A stretch of DNA of 64,000 nt from Prorocentrum cordatum (Eukaryota; Sar; Dinophyceae; Prorocentrales; Prorocentraceae), in NCBI GenBank assembly GCA_963575745.1, contig CAUYUJ010018498.1, positions 110,155 to 174,154 on the forward strand. Direction: 5' to 3'. A model generated the notes under the pieces. That model searched no databases. It saw only the letters and a list, made by a program, of their open reading frames with translations, and was not told where the DNA came from. A program made the position numbers and the translations under genes. Positions 12,701 through 23,079 of this stretch are shown here, one piece after another (position 1 is the stretch's first letter; every line of letters begins with the position of its first letter).

Positions 12701-15700
12701 CGGTTTGGCTCCGATTCCTCCTCATCCTCCCTTGCAAACGGCGTACGCGTACGGTCAAGACGTCGAAAGAAGGACCACGTTCGGCTCTGGCGGGGCTCTG
12801 ATACTCAGGCCTCTGCTTGGGTCTCGGTCGGGGGATCTGCTCCAGGCCGAGGCCGAGGCTCGCCGTGGCCGCACGAGCTCCGCCGATCTTTAATTCGGCG
12901 CTCTCTCTCTGGCAGCGCGGTGGCTGTGCACACCTGCGCCTGCTTGGTCGGGCGCACCCTCGAAGAGGAACCAACGCGGCATGCGCCCAGCCTTCCGGAG
13001 GTCCGCGCGGATTTCTTTGGTGGGCGCCTGGGCCGCTCTCCCTGGCGCGCGGAGCGCGCTGCGGGCGGCGCCGCCAGGAACGCGCTGGCGTCCGAGGGGA
13101 AGCGTCTTCATGAGCACGAGCTTTCGGATCTTCGGTCTTCATGACCGGCGCCTCGCCTGGAGCCTCCCTCTCGGCGCCTTCTGCGCTGCCCCGGCGCGCG
13201 CGCTCTTCGCGAGTCAGGGAAGGGGTGTCCGAGGCCAATCAAAGAGATCCGCGCAGACCTGCGGAAGTTTGTGTCTGTGCAGATACGTGGTCTTGGCCAG
13301 GCCAGGAGGGAGTATGCACCGATCTTTGGCGTCCCAGGGGCTTAGAGGAGAAGCGCACGGATCTCGATAGCATGCCCCCCGGGGGGGGCCCTCGTCGCCA
13401 CGGCTGGCATTCGTGTTGGCGTCCCAACCAGAGCGCGCCCGAGGAGACGTCTGGGTGGTGGTGGCAGCGGTATATTCCTGCTGCTCAAGAGGTCAGGGCC
13501 AGGGCCAGTTTCGACCCGATCGATCCGATTCAATATCGATTCCGGACGCCAAGATCCGATGCGATTGCCATATTGGGCGATCCGATGCGGCATGATGTTT
13601 GCAGTGTGCTGCTGTGCATCTTGGCACAGCCAATCCGATCCGATTTCGACTCCGCTCTGATACGTGTTCCGAACCGATCCAATTTTCCCGACTCGATGCT
13701 GACCGCTCCTGCCACGGCTAGCATTCGGTTTGGCCTCCTGGCCAGGGCGCGCGTCTGGGTAGTCGGCATCGAGAATGTAAGAAGATACTGATGCCGCTAC
13801 TCGTCGGACCCCTCGCGGGGTGTTGTCTGTCCAGAATTTCAAGGCGAATCCAGCGGTGACGACGAGGGCCTCTCAGGAGATCCGGAAAGGCGAAAACGAG
13901 GCAAGGGGAGTGGAATCGGTACCTTTTCATTCTCTGAGGCATCTGTATCCCTCTGTTCCTCTGGAGGTGGCGGCGTGGCTGCTGAGGCCGGAGAGCATCT
14001 GCGCCACGCCGCACTCCCAGCGCAGCGTGGCCAGGATCAGACTGGAGCTGGACCCGTCTGCGGAGTGCCTCTCCCCGGCCGCCTTCATCGACCAGGCCAG
14101 TCCGATCCGTACGATCCGACACATGGATTTTCGGCCAGCTCTGCCCGACTGGATTCCGATAGCCGATAGCCCGACGTCCCGATGCGGCCCGTCGTTCGTG
14201 CGGCGCTGCTGCTCATTGCGGCGCGGCAGTGCCGCTTCGAGTTCGGCTCTGCACCGCTGCGGCCCGCTGCGACACCCGCGTGCGGCATCGGTCCCACCTC
14301 GCGGTTCGGTGCTGGCCGATCCCCCGCCAGGCCGAGGGCGCCCTGCGGACCCCGGTGCAGGCGCACGTGAGGCGCGAGGACGCACGGCTCCTCGTTGCTC
14401 CGATCCCCCCTGCCGCCGCCGCGCCGAGGGTCCTCCCTGCAGGAGCCGTTGGCCACCGTGGTCGAAGCAGGCGCAGCTGCAGCGCAACAAAGGGAGGTCT
14501 GCCCCTCCTTCCTGCGCCTCCTCTCTTCTCCCTCGTCGGCCCCGTCGTCGGCGTCGTCGTCGCCCTACTCTCCTCCGCCTCCAGTTTCACCTCCTTCCCC
14601 CTCCCTCCCTCCCGCCCTGCCTACACAATTACTCAATATGAATACTACTCTCCTCCTTCCCCTGATGACGGGTTGGGAGTGTTCGCCCCCCCCGCGTATT
14701 GTTTTTTACACAGGATTCCCCGGAGTTGGGTTTTCGCTTGCATTTGTTTTCAAAATGCTGCTCTCGCTGAGGCGCCGGCCTCATTTTCGGGCCCCGCTCG
14801 TTCCGAATCGTGCTCCCGCTGCAGCGCTGGCCTCATTTCCGTGCTTCCGCTCGTTCCGAATCGTGCTCCCGCTGCAGCGCTGGCCTCATTTCCGCGCTTC
14901 CGCTCGTTCCGAATCGTGCTCCCGCTGCAGCGCTGGCGTCATTTCCCATGCCATGCCACGGCATGCAATGCAATGCTAGGTTGCGTTCCGCTGCGCGATG
15001 CCATGCCTTCAGCTGAAGCTGTGATATGCAGTGCTTAAGTGCCACGTCGTGCTATGCCATGCTACGCTTTGATCTTCAACGCCATGCTATGCAATGTTAT
15101 GTTCGGGGCCGCTGTGCGATGCCATGCTTTGCGTTGCAAAGCTTTGTGATGCAATTCTTCACTACGCCACGCCACGCCCTGCTGTGACATACTACGCTTT
15201 GCGGTGCTCTTCTACGCCATGCCATGCCCTGCTCTACAATGCATCGCGTACCCTTTCGGGATCATTGCCCTGCTCGACATCCGACTGTGCGAGTAGAGAG
15301 AGGATCTACGCCATGATAAGGGATGGGAGGGAGGGGTAGGATGTCAGATATGACGCGAGCGCACCTAGCTTGCCTCCCCCCCTCTCCTCCCCTCCCTCCC
15401 TCCTGCGAAAGCAGGTGCCACCTTGGTTTCCGTAGCAACTCATGGGAGCTTTGTACGCTATCGATACTTCGGCTTCAGAGTGCATCCGCGTGCGCTAGCG
15501 TCAGAGTCGATTCAGTCAGATCGCCGAGGATCTGGAGGATCTGGGAGCGTGCGGCGCCAGGACGAGCAGGAGTTTGCCCTCCTGAACGGGCAGAACAACA
15601 TGTTCTGCGAGGACTCTGGCAGGCGCCTGAAGCAGGCCTTCGAGGGCGCCAGCGGGGTGTTGGACCTTGCTGCCCCCGCTGCTCTCTACTGCTCCCTTCT

Positions 15701-16320
15701 CCTCCCTGCTGCTGCTGGTGATGCTGCTGCTCCTCCTCCCTCCTCCTCCTCCTCCTCCTCCTCCTCCTCCTCCTCCTCGGCCGCGGCGTCCTCCTCGTCC
15801 TCGCTCTCGTCCTGCTTCCTCTTCCTCCCTTTCTCCATCCTCCCCCTCCTCTCTTCTCCCTCGTCGGCCTCGTCGTCGGCGTCGTCGTCCTCCTCCTCCT
15901 CATTCTCCTCCTCCTCCTCCCTCCTCTTCCTCCTCCTCCTCCTCCTCCTCCTCCTCCTCCTCCTCCTCCTCCTCCCCTCTCGTCCAGTTTCACCTCCTTT
16001 CTTCGTTCATCCCTCCCTCCCTGCCTCCCTCCCTCCCGTCCCGTCCCGTCCCGTCCCTCCCTCCCTCCCAGTCTCCCTCGTTCGTCCCATCCTACCTCCT
16101 CCTTCCTCGATCCCTTCCTCTAAACTCGCTTCTTCCCTCTCCTCTTTTTCATCCTTCGCACTCTTCCTTCTGCTACTCATCTCTCCTTCCTTCTCTCCAC
16201 CCTCCTCCTCCTGCTCCTCCATCTCCTTATCCTCCTTCTCTTCTCTTCCTCCCTCCTCCTCCTCCTCCTCCTCCTCCTCCTTTTCCTCCTCCTCCTCCTC
16301 CTCTTCCTCCTCCTTTTCTC

Positions 16321-16351
<31 letters not shown>

Positions 16352-17071
16352 TCCTCCTCTCCTCCTCCTCCTCGTCCTCCTCCTCCTCCTCCTCCTCCTC
16401 CTCCTCCTCCTCCTCCTCCTCCTCCTCCTCCTCCTCCCCCCTTCTCCTCCTCGTCCTCCTCCTCCTTCTCCTCCTCCTCGACCTCCTCCTCCTTCTCCCT
16501 TTCTATCCTCTTCTCTTCTTCTCATCCTCGGCCTGGGCATCCTCCCCCTCCTCGTCCTCGTCCTCGTTTCTTAATCTTGCTGGTCCTCCTCTTGCTCCCC
16601 CTTGTTCTCCTCCCTCCTCTCCCCACCCCCCCTTCCCCCCCAGAGTCTTCGACACCTCCTGAACCCTCCGATCAACAATCGCTTCGGATCCTTAGCGCCG
16701 CCGACCTTAACTTCACTGGACTCTCTCAGTCCCCTAAGGCTCCCGCTGTCCCTCCTGCTGCTTCTGCTGCTTCTCCTGCTCCTCCTCCTCCTCCTCTTCA
16801 TCCTCCCTCCACGTTCCCTCCATCTTACCTCTTCCTGCTTTTTCTCCCAGCTTGACCTTTTGACCTCCTGGCTCCCCGTGCTTCTTTGATGTCTGGTTCC
16901 TCTCCTTCTGCTCCCTGTCTTCCAACTAATCCACCACCACCTGCTCCTCTTTCCTTCGCCTCCTCCTCCTCCTCCTCCTTCTTCCTTCCTTCTCCTCCCC
17001 AGGACTTCAGCATCGAGGTCCGCCACCTGGAGAGCCTTCATCCACACGACGCAGTCAGTTTTGCCTCCAAG
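9747..17071 (+). CDS. folE2: GTP cyclohydrolase type IB (FolE2), seven exons
   Basis: Converts GTP to 7,8-dihydroneopterin triphosphate, the first step of folate/pterin synthesis. Exons: 9747-9956, 10153-10342, 12243-12312, 12515-12578, 13967-14095, about 15520-15656, 17003-17071; roughly 290 residues, the usual family length. Phases of exons 1-5 join exactly. Motifs in order: DRVGMSGIEVPI and KGIHMSRLY (54-62), VESHVG, SGNFGWRAYPVEV, TYSSTCPCSAALARQ (Cys149, Cys151), ATPHSQRS (His194), LLNGQNNMFCEDSGRRL, HLESLHPHDAVSFASK. The Cys, both His and the Glu are the metal/catalytic set of the family. ATG 9747 is chosen because MPDV is a common family start. Introns use GT, GC and possibly GA donors, always with AG. 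Exon 6 has an unresolved frame step: codons from 15520 (IAEDLEDLG) and from 15549 (VRRQDEQEF) differ by one base. The 3' end beyond 17071 is uncertain. The protein looks bacterial in type; transfer is inferred. Confidence 0.92.
9957..10152 (+). other. folE2 intron 1 (196 nt, GT-AG)
   Basis: Exon ends CTGCAG before GTCGTG; the next exon begins GCTACCGAGCTG after GAGCAG. The join falls on a codon boundary and gives AELQATELSMALL, the expected spacing between the KGIHMSRLY and VESH motifs. The interior is GC-rich, with inverted GCGGGGCGC/GCGACCCCGCGG-like stretches. Confidence 0.75.
10343..12242 (+). other. folE2 intron 2 (1.9 kb, GC-AG) with nested repeats
   Basis: The donor GACGGAG|GCGGGG and acceptor CGTCTCAG|GCCTGCGG restore the frame (VLDDGG-LRVWLTVSVTYSS). 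The intron holds a CGATCCGAT-rich dispersed repeat (10360-10760, related to 13510-13720) and the seven-copy palindrome array at 11107-11333. The rest is mixed GC-rich sequence without a recognised gene. Confidence 0.7.
11107..11333. repeat. Seven copies of a 20-bp perfect or near-perfect palindrome
   Basis: AAAATGTGAATTCACATTTT occurs perfectly twice (starts near 11108 and 11138) and with one to four changes five more times to 11333. The first three copies have a 30-bp period, separated by CCTTTTTCCC-like linkers. The array lies inside folE2 intron 2. A lone half-copy (AAAATGTGAATTCCGTTTTC) lies at about 19717. Confidence 0.95.
12313..12514 (+). mobile_element. folE2 intron 3: introner family 2 copy (202 nt, GC-AG)
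   Basis: The exon end CCTGCTCCGCGGCGCTCGCGAG is repeated, with one change, as the last bases of the intron; splicing at either AG|GC gives CSAALARQLIQERF in frame. The interior (CCTTCTGAGAAGTT, CCCCGAGGACACAG, CAGAAGGCGCGAGGGC, CTTCTCCTTCTCATTTCC) matches the element at 38434-38616 along most of its length. The long flanking direct repeat and the dispersed second copy point to insertion of a mobile intron. Confidence 0.8.
12992..13267. mobile_element. Introner family 1, copy b, nested in folE2 intron 4
   Basis: Left end CTTCCGGAGGTCCGCGCGG and right end CCGCGCAGACCTGCGGAAG are inverted copies. The interior (about 230 bp) is longer than in other copies. It is followed by TTTGTGTCTGTGCAG, an apparent 3' splice signal shared with the copy in the ABC1 gene. 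Confidence 0.75.
13510..13720. repeat. CGATCCGAT-rich dispersed repeat, second copy of 10600-10760
   Basis: The two segments share CGATCCGATGCG, GATGTTTGCA, GTGCTTCTGGGCGCAGCC-like and GTGTTCCGACCCGAT strings in the same order. A shorter relative lies at 14098-14175. All copies sit in folE2 introns. Confidence 0.7.
14096..15519 (+). other. folE2 intron 5 region (about 1.4 kb) with minisatellites
   Basis: The donor GACCAG|GCCAGT is of GC type. The acceptor is unresolved because of the frame step in exon 6. It holds a 53-bp tandem repeat (14765-14945; CTCGTTCCGAATCGTGCTCC at 14797, 14850 and 14903) and then an irregular ATGCCATGCTACGCC minisatellite (14945-15250). Confidence 0.6.
15657..17002 (+). 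other. folE2 intron 6, dominated by (CCT)n
   Basis: Donor GCGGG|GTGTTG, acceptor CTCCCCAG|GACTTC; the join gives FEGASG-DFSIEVRHLESLHPHDA in frame. Almost all of 15720-16560 is CCT/CTC triplets on the plus strand. The poly-Ser/Pro/Leu and poly-Arg/Glu ORFs across it are artefacts. Confidence 0.75.
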
Positions 17072-17379
17072 GACCTCATTGTCCCCCTTCTCCGCTGCCT
17101 TCTCTTCCGCCTTCGTCCTTCTCCCCCCCCCCCTCCCCGTCTGTCCCCCCCTCCTCCTGATTATCATTCTTTCTGTGCCTCCTCCCTTGCGGAAAATAGC
17201 AAGCATTATTCATTGTTCTTCCCAACTCGTTGTCCCCCCCGCCTGAAACCTCCCTCCTTGACTGGACGAGCTTCGAGCCTCCCCTCCGCCAACACTGACG
17301 ATATTCTTACTTCGAGCGGACTTGCCAAACCTTCCCAGGCATCCAAAACTCTACCCCTCCTGAAACATTTGCCTCCAAG

Positions 17380-17670
17380 GATGCTGACCCTAAGTTGGCT
17401 CGTACCTCCCCCAAATCAATCCGTTCCATACCTCCCAGACCTAATAAAGCCTTTCCTTCCCACCCACCTCGAGCCTCCGAAGACGTAGCATTTCCACTCC
17501 TCGAACTTCCCAACACCCCCGAAACATTTGGAAGCTGTTCTCACACCTCCCGAAGCCACGTGTCAATGCCTCCTGGATCTTGGCGGCGCGCATACGGGCT
17601 TCTCAGACGGCATCGGAGGCTTCTGCGAAGCATTCGTGGACGGCAAGATGGCCTCCGAGAAGCCTCCTGA
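17380..17670 (+). CDS. Possible eighth folE2 exon or unrelated ORF
   Basis: The string TTTGCCTCCAAGGA, which spans the end of exon 7 (to 17071), is repeated at 17370-17382. Splicing AAG|GACCTC to CCAAG|GATGCTGACC would remove 308 nt and continue FASK into DADPKLARTSPKSIRS and onward to a stop at 17670. The tail has no counterpart in FolE2 proteins, which normally end soon after HPHDAV. Without splicing, the frame runs to 17488 through a proline-rich tail. Neither end is proven. Confidence 0.3.
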   Translation, partial: DADPKLARTSPKSIRSIPPRPNKAFPSHPPRASEDVAFPLLELPNTPETFGSCSHTSRSHVSMPPGSWRRAYGLLRRHRRLLRSIRGRQDGLREAS

Positions 17671-18489
17671 CTTGTTCGAAGCCGCCCCCCATTACCCCGA
17701 TTCCGACCCAGCATGTGCTCCAGGCGGGTCCAAGGACCCCTCCTGGATCCCCTCCTGGCCCCCCCTTTCCGGCGACACGCCCTGAGATCCTGGCAGCTCC
17801 ACTGTTTCGAGCCGGGCGTGTTCGCTCCGCTTCGGGCCCCGGGACCCTCACAGATATCGATCCGGCTCGAAAGATGACGCAGGAAGATGCCGGAGGCCGT
17901 GCCTCGATGTTTTGCGATGTGGCTGCAGTTTTTGGCACCGTCGGATTTCAGGACCCCTCCCGGCCGCCCCCTTTTCCCGGGGGCTTTGTGTAAGGGGGGG
18001 GAGCCGGTCGAGGGCTGCAGGCGAACGGGGGCCCTGAAGGGGCCCCGACCGGCCCCCCCTTGAGGCTCCGAAGGCGCACCTGGACGGCGGCGACGACGAC
18101 GACGGCAACGACGAGTGCCGAGAGTCGAGATTCGAGGGCCGATCGTCGAGGGTGCACCTTTTTCTCACCCACCCGTGTATCGCCGCCCTCTTCGGAACGC
18201 CCAAAGGTCCGAGCTGCACCCGGCTGCGCCCTCTCCTGGACCCCCCCGGAGGCCGAGCGGGGGCCCCAGGCGTCCAGCCATCTCGATCCTTGATCTCTGA
18301 TCCTGGTCCGCTTTGTGCGGACTGGTTCTTGAAGCCTTCCACCGTCCTGTTGATGAGGCTGCGCTGGACCCCGAACCGGCTCGCGCCAGCCGCGGGGAGG
18401 CTTGTTGGCCGCAGTCCAGGCACTCGCCCTCGAGGGTGCGGTGAGAAAGAGAGAGAGAGAGAGAGGAGGGGGTGGTGGTAGGGGGGAGA
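17671..18489. other. GC-rich spacer, no gene recognised
   Basis: Between folE2 and the first GAT array. Open frames exist, but none carries a recognisable motif; the long minus-strand frame 17848-20055 is mainly poly-His and Ile from the array beyond. A short GA run lies at 18446-18470. Confidence 0.5.
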
Positions 18490-19430
18490 AGGATGATGAT
18501 GAGGACGAAGTGGGGGAGGATGCTGATGTTGCTGGAGATGATCGTGATGATGCCGACGATGCCGATGACGATGGGTATGTTGCTGATGATGTTGATGACC
18601 TGGATGGCGATGACGAGGATGATGATGATGCTGAGTATGATGACGACTACGATGACGACGATGATAGTGATGCTGCTGTTGACGATGATGGTGATGATGT
18701 TGATAATGATGTTGTGGATGATGATGGTGGTACCGATGACAATCATTGTGAATACGAACATGAACGCGTGATGATGAGTCTGAAGATTTGGTGATGATGA
18801 TGCTGATGACGACGGCAGCGATGTTGTTGTTGATGATGGTGGTGATGATGATGCTTATGCTGACGGGGGTGATGATGACGACGATGATGATGGTGATGAC
18901 GATGATGATGACGATGCTGATGATGCGAATGATGATGCTGGTGGTGATATTGATGATGTGAAGGCTCCGATGTTGAGTTTGTATGCTGATGCCCATGATG
19001 CTGGTCATTACGGCTATGAGGATCTTAATGGAGGTGATGACGATGCTACTAATGACGATGCGGCTCATGATCATGATGATTATCATCATCATCATCATGA
19101 TGCTGATGGTATGGTGGTCGTGATGATGATGATGCTGATGAGTATGCCGAATGTGATGCTGCTGATAATGATGACACTGTCTAGACTGGTGGTGATGATG
19201 ATGATACTGCTGATGATGCGCATGATGATGATGGTGCTGGTGATTGTACTGCTGCATATTGTTTGATGGCGTGATGGTAATGAAGCGGAGTGTTCGATGA
19301 CGACGACGATCACACTGACGCTGACGATGATGATGCCGATGTTGACGATAATGATGAGTGTGATGACGAGGTCGGTGACGACATTTCGGATGATAGCGAC
19401 GATGCTGATGACGATAGCGGTGGCGGTGAC

Positions 19431-19475
<45 letters not shown>

Positions 19476-19609
19476 CATGATGATCATGATGCTGATGGTG
19501 ACCGTGATGATGATGTGATGATGCTGATATTGATGCTGATGGTTGTGATGATGACGAGGACGAGGATGTTAATGTTGATATGGTTGATGGTGATGGTGAT
19601 GATGTTGCT

Positions 19610-19640
<31 letters not shown>

Positions 19641-19690
19641 ATGTTGATGATGATGATGACCACGATGATGACGACCACCACCAACCTGTA
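18490..19690. repeat. (GAT)n-type array 1
   Basis: About 1.2 kb of GATGATGAT with GCT, GAC and GGT variants, all with GAT on the plus strand. Poly-Asp/Met (plus) and poly-His/Ile (minus) ORFs follow from the triplet. Confidence 0.95.
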
Positions 19691-20929
19691 CCGAACGATG
19701 AATCTGATGAGTTGAAAATGTGAATTCCGTTTTCTTGAGGCCTTCCTCCGAGGACCTGCGATCTGGGAGATTGACCTTGAGCCGGCTCTGAGCTCTCCGG
19801 CGCGCCTGGATGCTGGGTGCCCGTCGGGGATGAGGCTGGCTTCCACGCGCCTGCACGGCGCCCACGGGGTGGTAGCGCGAGGGGGATGGGCTTCCAAGAA
19901 GGCTGCGAGACACCTAAAAAAGGCAGGGGGTCTTGTCGGAAACCCACCCGGCTTCCTAGAAGCCTGCTTAGAAGCCTCCAGGGCTGTCCCAGAAGGCTCC
20001 TCCGCCTTCTCTGAAGGCCGCCCCCCTCGCGCCGCCCGCATGTGGGCGCCGCCATGGCGCAGCAGCGAGCAGTGCTAAGAAGCTCTGTGCTGCTTGTTTC
20101 GTTCCTCGCTGCAATATAGTGTTACAATGTTCTGAGCCCGATGCTTTCGGACTTGGGCCAGGAGTGTCCGGCGGAGCGGCCACTTATCTCTCATGCCGGC
20201 TCCTGGATATAATGTTGAAGGCCTCTCTTCGGACCGATTCTTTCGCTGTCCTCCCGTGCGGAGCGACCACCTGCGCTCGAGCCCTCGGAGCAGTCACTGC
20301 GCTGTCTTCTTTGGCCATCGCAGCAGCATACAGTGCTCGGGCTCGGCGTCTCCCTCCTGGGCTAGCTCAGACAACGGCGGCTGTCCTGCCAGGCTCGAGT
20401 CCGTCCAACATCGGTCCTTGGCTCCTCCCATGGTCCAGTCTGGCCGGCTTTTCGAGGCGGATCCAGCGGCGGCGAAGAGAGGCATCCAGGAGGCCCCAGA
20501 ACGAGGAACAAACGCAAGTACGGGCCGCCGTTGTCTCGACTCGCCCTTCTCCTGTTGTTTTCGGGCGATAACTCGGGCCCCAGGCGGCTGCTCGGGACGA
20601 TCCCGGCATCCTCGGAACGCCCGTGACGAGACGCAGCTGAGGGGAACCATCCCGAGTCCCGAACACCTCTCTGAGAAAGGTCCGGCGACTTTTCAGAAAC
20701 GCTCCAGAAGCTAAGCGAAAACCTGCCGGAAACCTCATCCGTCCAGTTCCCCGCGCTCTTCCACGTCTGCGTCCGCGTCGGGGGGCAGGCCCGGAGGCGG
20801 AGGCCATGCTGCGCGCGCGCGGCGCGCGCGCGGGCGTTCTGCTCGCGAGCGCCCTGCGGGGGAAGGCTGCGGAGGCCTTGCCGTGCCGCGCCGTCTGAGG
20901 CCCTGCCCCCCCGCCTGGAGGAGGGGATC
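19691..20929. other. Spacer between GAT arrays, no gene recognised
   Basis: GC-rich, with repeated CCAGAAGGCTCC and TCTGAGAAAGGTCC themes that recall introner family 2 but are too diverged to call. An ORF of 150 codons (20119-20571) contains one hydrophobic stretch (ALGAVTALSSLAIAAAYSA) but no family signature, and could be an exon of an unidentified gene. Confidence 0.4.
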
Positions 20930-21047
20930 ACACGATGATGATGCTGATGCTGATGGTGCTGATGCTGATGCTGCTGATGACGATGCTGATGACGAGGATG
21001 GTGACGAATGATACTGACGCTTGTGATGATGGCGATTTTGACGTGAT

Positions 21048-21112
<65 letters not shown>

Positions 21113-21314
21113 TCGCTGATGGCGATGAGGGCAATCATTTCGATGCCACATGTGACGACTATGACGATGACGATGACGATGATGGCGATGATGATCATGA
21201 CGCTGATGATGATGATAATGATGGAGGCTGCGACGCTCACGATTCCCACACCGAGGATGACGATGGCCATGGCGATGATGCAGATGATGCTGATGCTGAT
21301 GCTGATGCTGATGG

Positions 21315-21350
<36 letters not shown>

Positions 21351-22235
21351 CTACGGGTACGGCGGTGGCAATGATTGTGATAAGGTTGATAATTGCGAGA
21401 GAAATTATGCATATGGTCTGACTAACAATATTGTAACGACTGTTTCTGGTGAAAAGTAAAAACGATGACGATGATGCTGGTGATGATGACGCTGCCATCG
21501 TGGAGGATGCTGCGGGGTGGTGATGATGACGATTACGTCAACGTTTACGACGATTATTATACTGCTGATATTTATGCCGAAGACGACGTTGATGACGACG
21601 GCGATGCCGATGAAGATACGTTGTTTGTGAGCATAATAGTTATTCGGTGATGCGGATGATGCGGCTGCTGCTGCTGATGATGGTAATGATGCTGACGCTG
21701 AGGTTGCTGCTGCTTCTGATTATGATGATGACGGTGAAGACGACGATGGCGTTAAGGACGGTAGCGATGACGATGTTGTTGATGTTGATGCTGATCATGA
21801 CGATGGTGATGCTGTTGACGACGATGCTAATGACGATGATGACGATGATGCTGATGATGGTGATGATGCTGCTGACGATTATGCTGATGATGAGGATGAT
21901 AATGATGCTGATGATGCTGATGCTAATGATGATGGCGGTGGTGGTGGTGATGATGATGACGATGACGATGACGACGATGGTAGTGAGACTGATGATGCTG
22001 CTGATGATGATGATGCTGATGATGATGACGATTGGGGATCAGGATAATGATGCTGATGCTGATGATGATGGTGCTTATGATGATGATTATGATGATGAGG
22101 ATGGTGGTTCTGGTGGTGATGATGATGACGATGTTGCTAATTGTGACGGTGGCAGTAATCATGATACATGTGATGGTGATGGTGTTGGTGATGCCGATGC
22201 TGATGACGATGATGATGCTGCTGATGATGATGATT
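20930..22235. repeat. (GAT)n-type array 2
   Basis: About 1.3 kb, with an uninterrupted GAT run near 21045-21112. It is broken only at 21355-21460 by about 100 bp of mixed sequence. It passes into a GGA run at 22235-22320. Confidence 0.95.
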
Positions 22236-22822
22236 GATGATGATGAGGAGGAGGTGGTGGTGGAGGGGAGCGCGAATGACGAGGAGGAGGAGGAGGAGGA
22301 GGAGGAGGAGGAGGAGGATGAAGAGGCCCCGCCGCGAAACCGCCAAGCTCTCCAGCGCGTTGCGCCGCTGCTGCGCTGCCGCTCGTCGGTGCTGGCACTC
22401 CAGCCGAGCGTGGCAGGCCTAGGCGCGAGAGGCCCCTGTGCTCACTTGAGCTCTGCACCCGTGCTGGGAGGCGCCTCGGGTTCCCTCCCTCCTTGGCCCC
22501 CATCCTTCGTCCTTCTCGTCGCCCCCGTTTCCTCCTCTCTCCTCCCCATCCTCCCAGCCCTCGTTCCTTCCCTCCCCTTGCTCCCTGCTCCCTCCCTCCT
22601 CCCTCCGCTCCACACTCTGCCCTCATCTTCCCTGCCCCCCACCCACCCTCCCTCCGCCCTCCGCCCTTCCCTCTCTCCTCCCACTCCCTTTAACAATTAC
22701 ACAGTATGCATATTCTTTGCCTCTCTCCCCTGACCACGCGCGGGAGGTATCCCGCCCCCTCCGCGTATTTTACTTATACGGTGCTTGCACTTAGGGGTTC
22801 CTGCTTCTGCTCTAAGGAACTG
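22236..22822. other. GGA tract and pyrimidine-rich spacer
   Basis: 22280-22320 is (GGA)n. 22480-22690 is CCT/TCC-rich. No gene is recognised. Confidence 0.5.
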
Positions 22823-23045
22823 GGCCTGTCTGCAACTCTGGCGGCTATGTTGCCGCCGTCGCCGCCCCGTCGCCGCCTCGTCGCCGCCCGTCGTCTGGGC
22901 CTGTCTGCCGCTGTGGCGGCTATGTCGCCGCCGTCGCCGCCCCGTCGCCGCTTCGTTGCCGCCCGTCGTCTGGGCCTGTCTGCCGCTGTGGCGGCTATGT
23001 TGCCGCCCCGTCGCCGCCCCGTCGCCGCCTCGTCGCCGCCCTGTC
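22823..23045. repeat. Minisatellite, about 78-bp period, three copies
   Basis: Repeats of GGGCCTGTCTGCCGCTGTGG followed by GCCGCC(A/C)CGTCGCC blocks. It reads as RLGLSAAVAAM in one frame, probably by chance. Confidence 0.85.
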
Positions 23046-23079
23046 ACCGCCTAGATTCTCTTTTCTAAAACAGAATAGA

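Larger units (their letters stand above)
12579..13966 (+). other. folE2 intron 4 (1.4 kb, GC-AG) with a nested introner and a dispersed repeat
   Basis: GACGAG|GCTCGG to CTCTGGAG|GTGGCG joins VSTDE to VAAWLLRPESICATPHSQRS, which reads through the family motif. A family 1 element lies inside (12992-13267), and so does the CGATCCGAT repeat (13510-13720). The other ORFs here are not supported. Confidence 0.7.

Noticed and set aside
17848-20055. 735-codon minus-strand ORF rich in His, Ile and Ser
   Set aside because: It is the reverse of the GAT array; composition follows the triplet and no domain is present. The same applies to the 562-codon minus ORF at 31638-33326 and similar frames at 20.3-22.2 and 45.8-46.7 kb.
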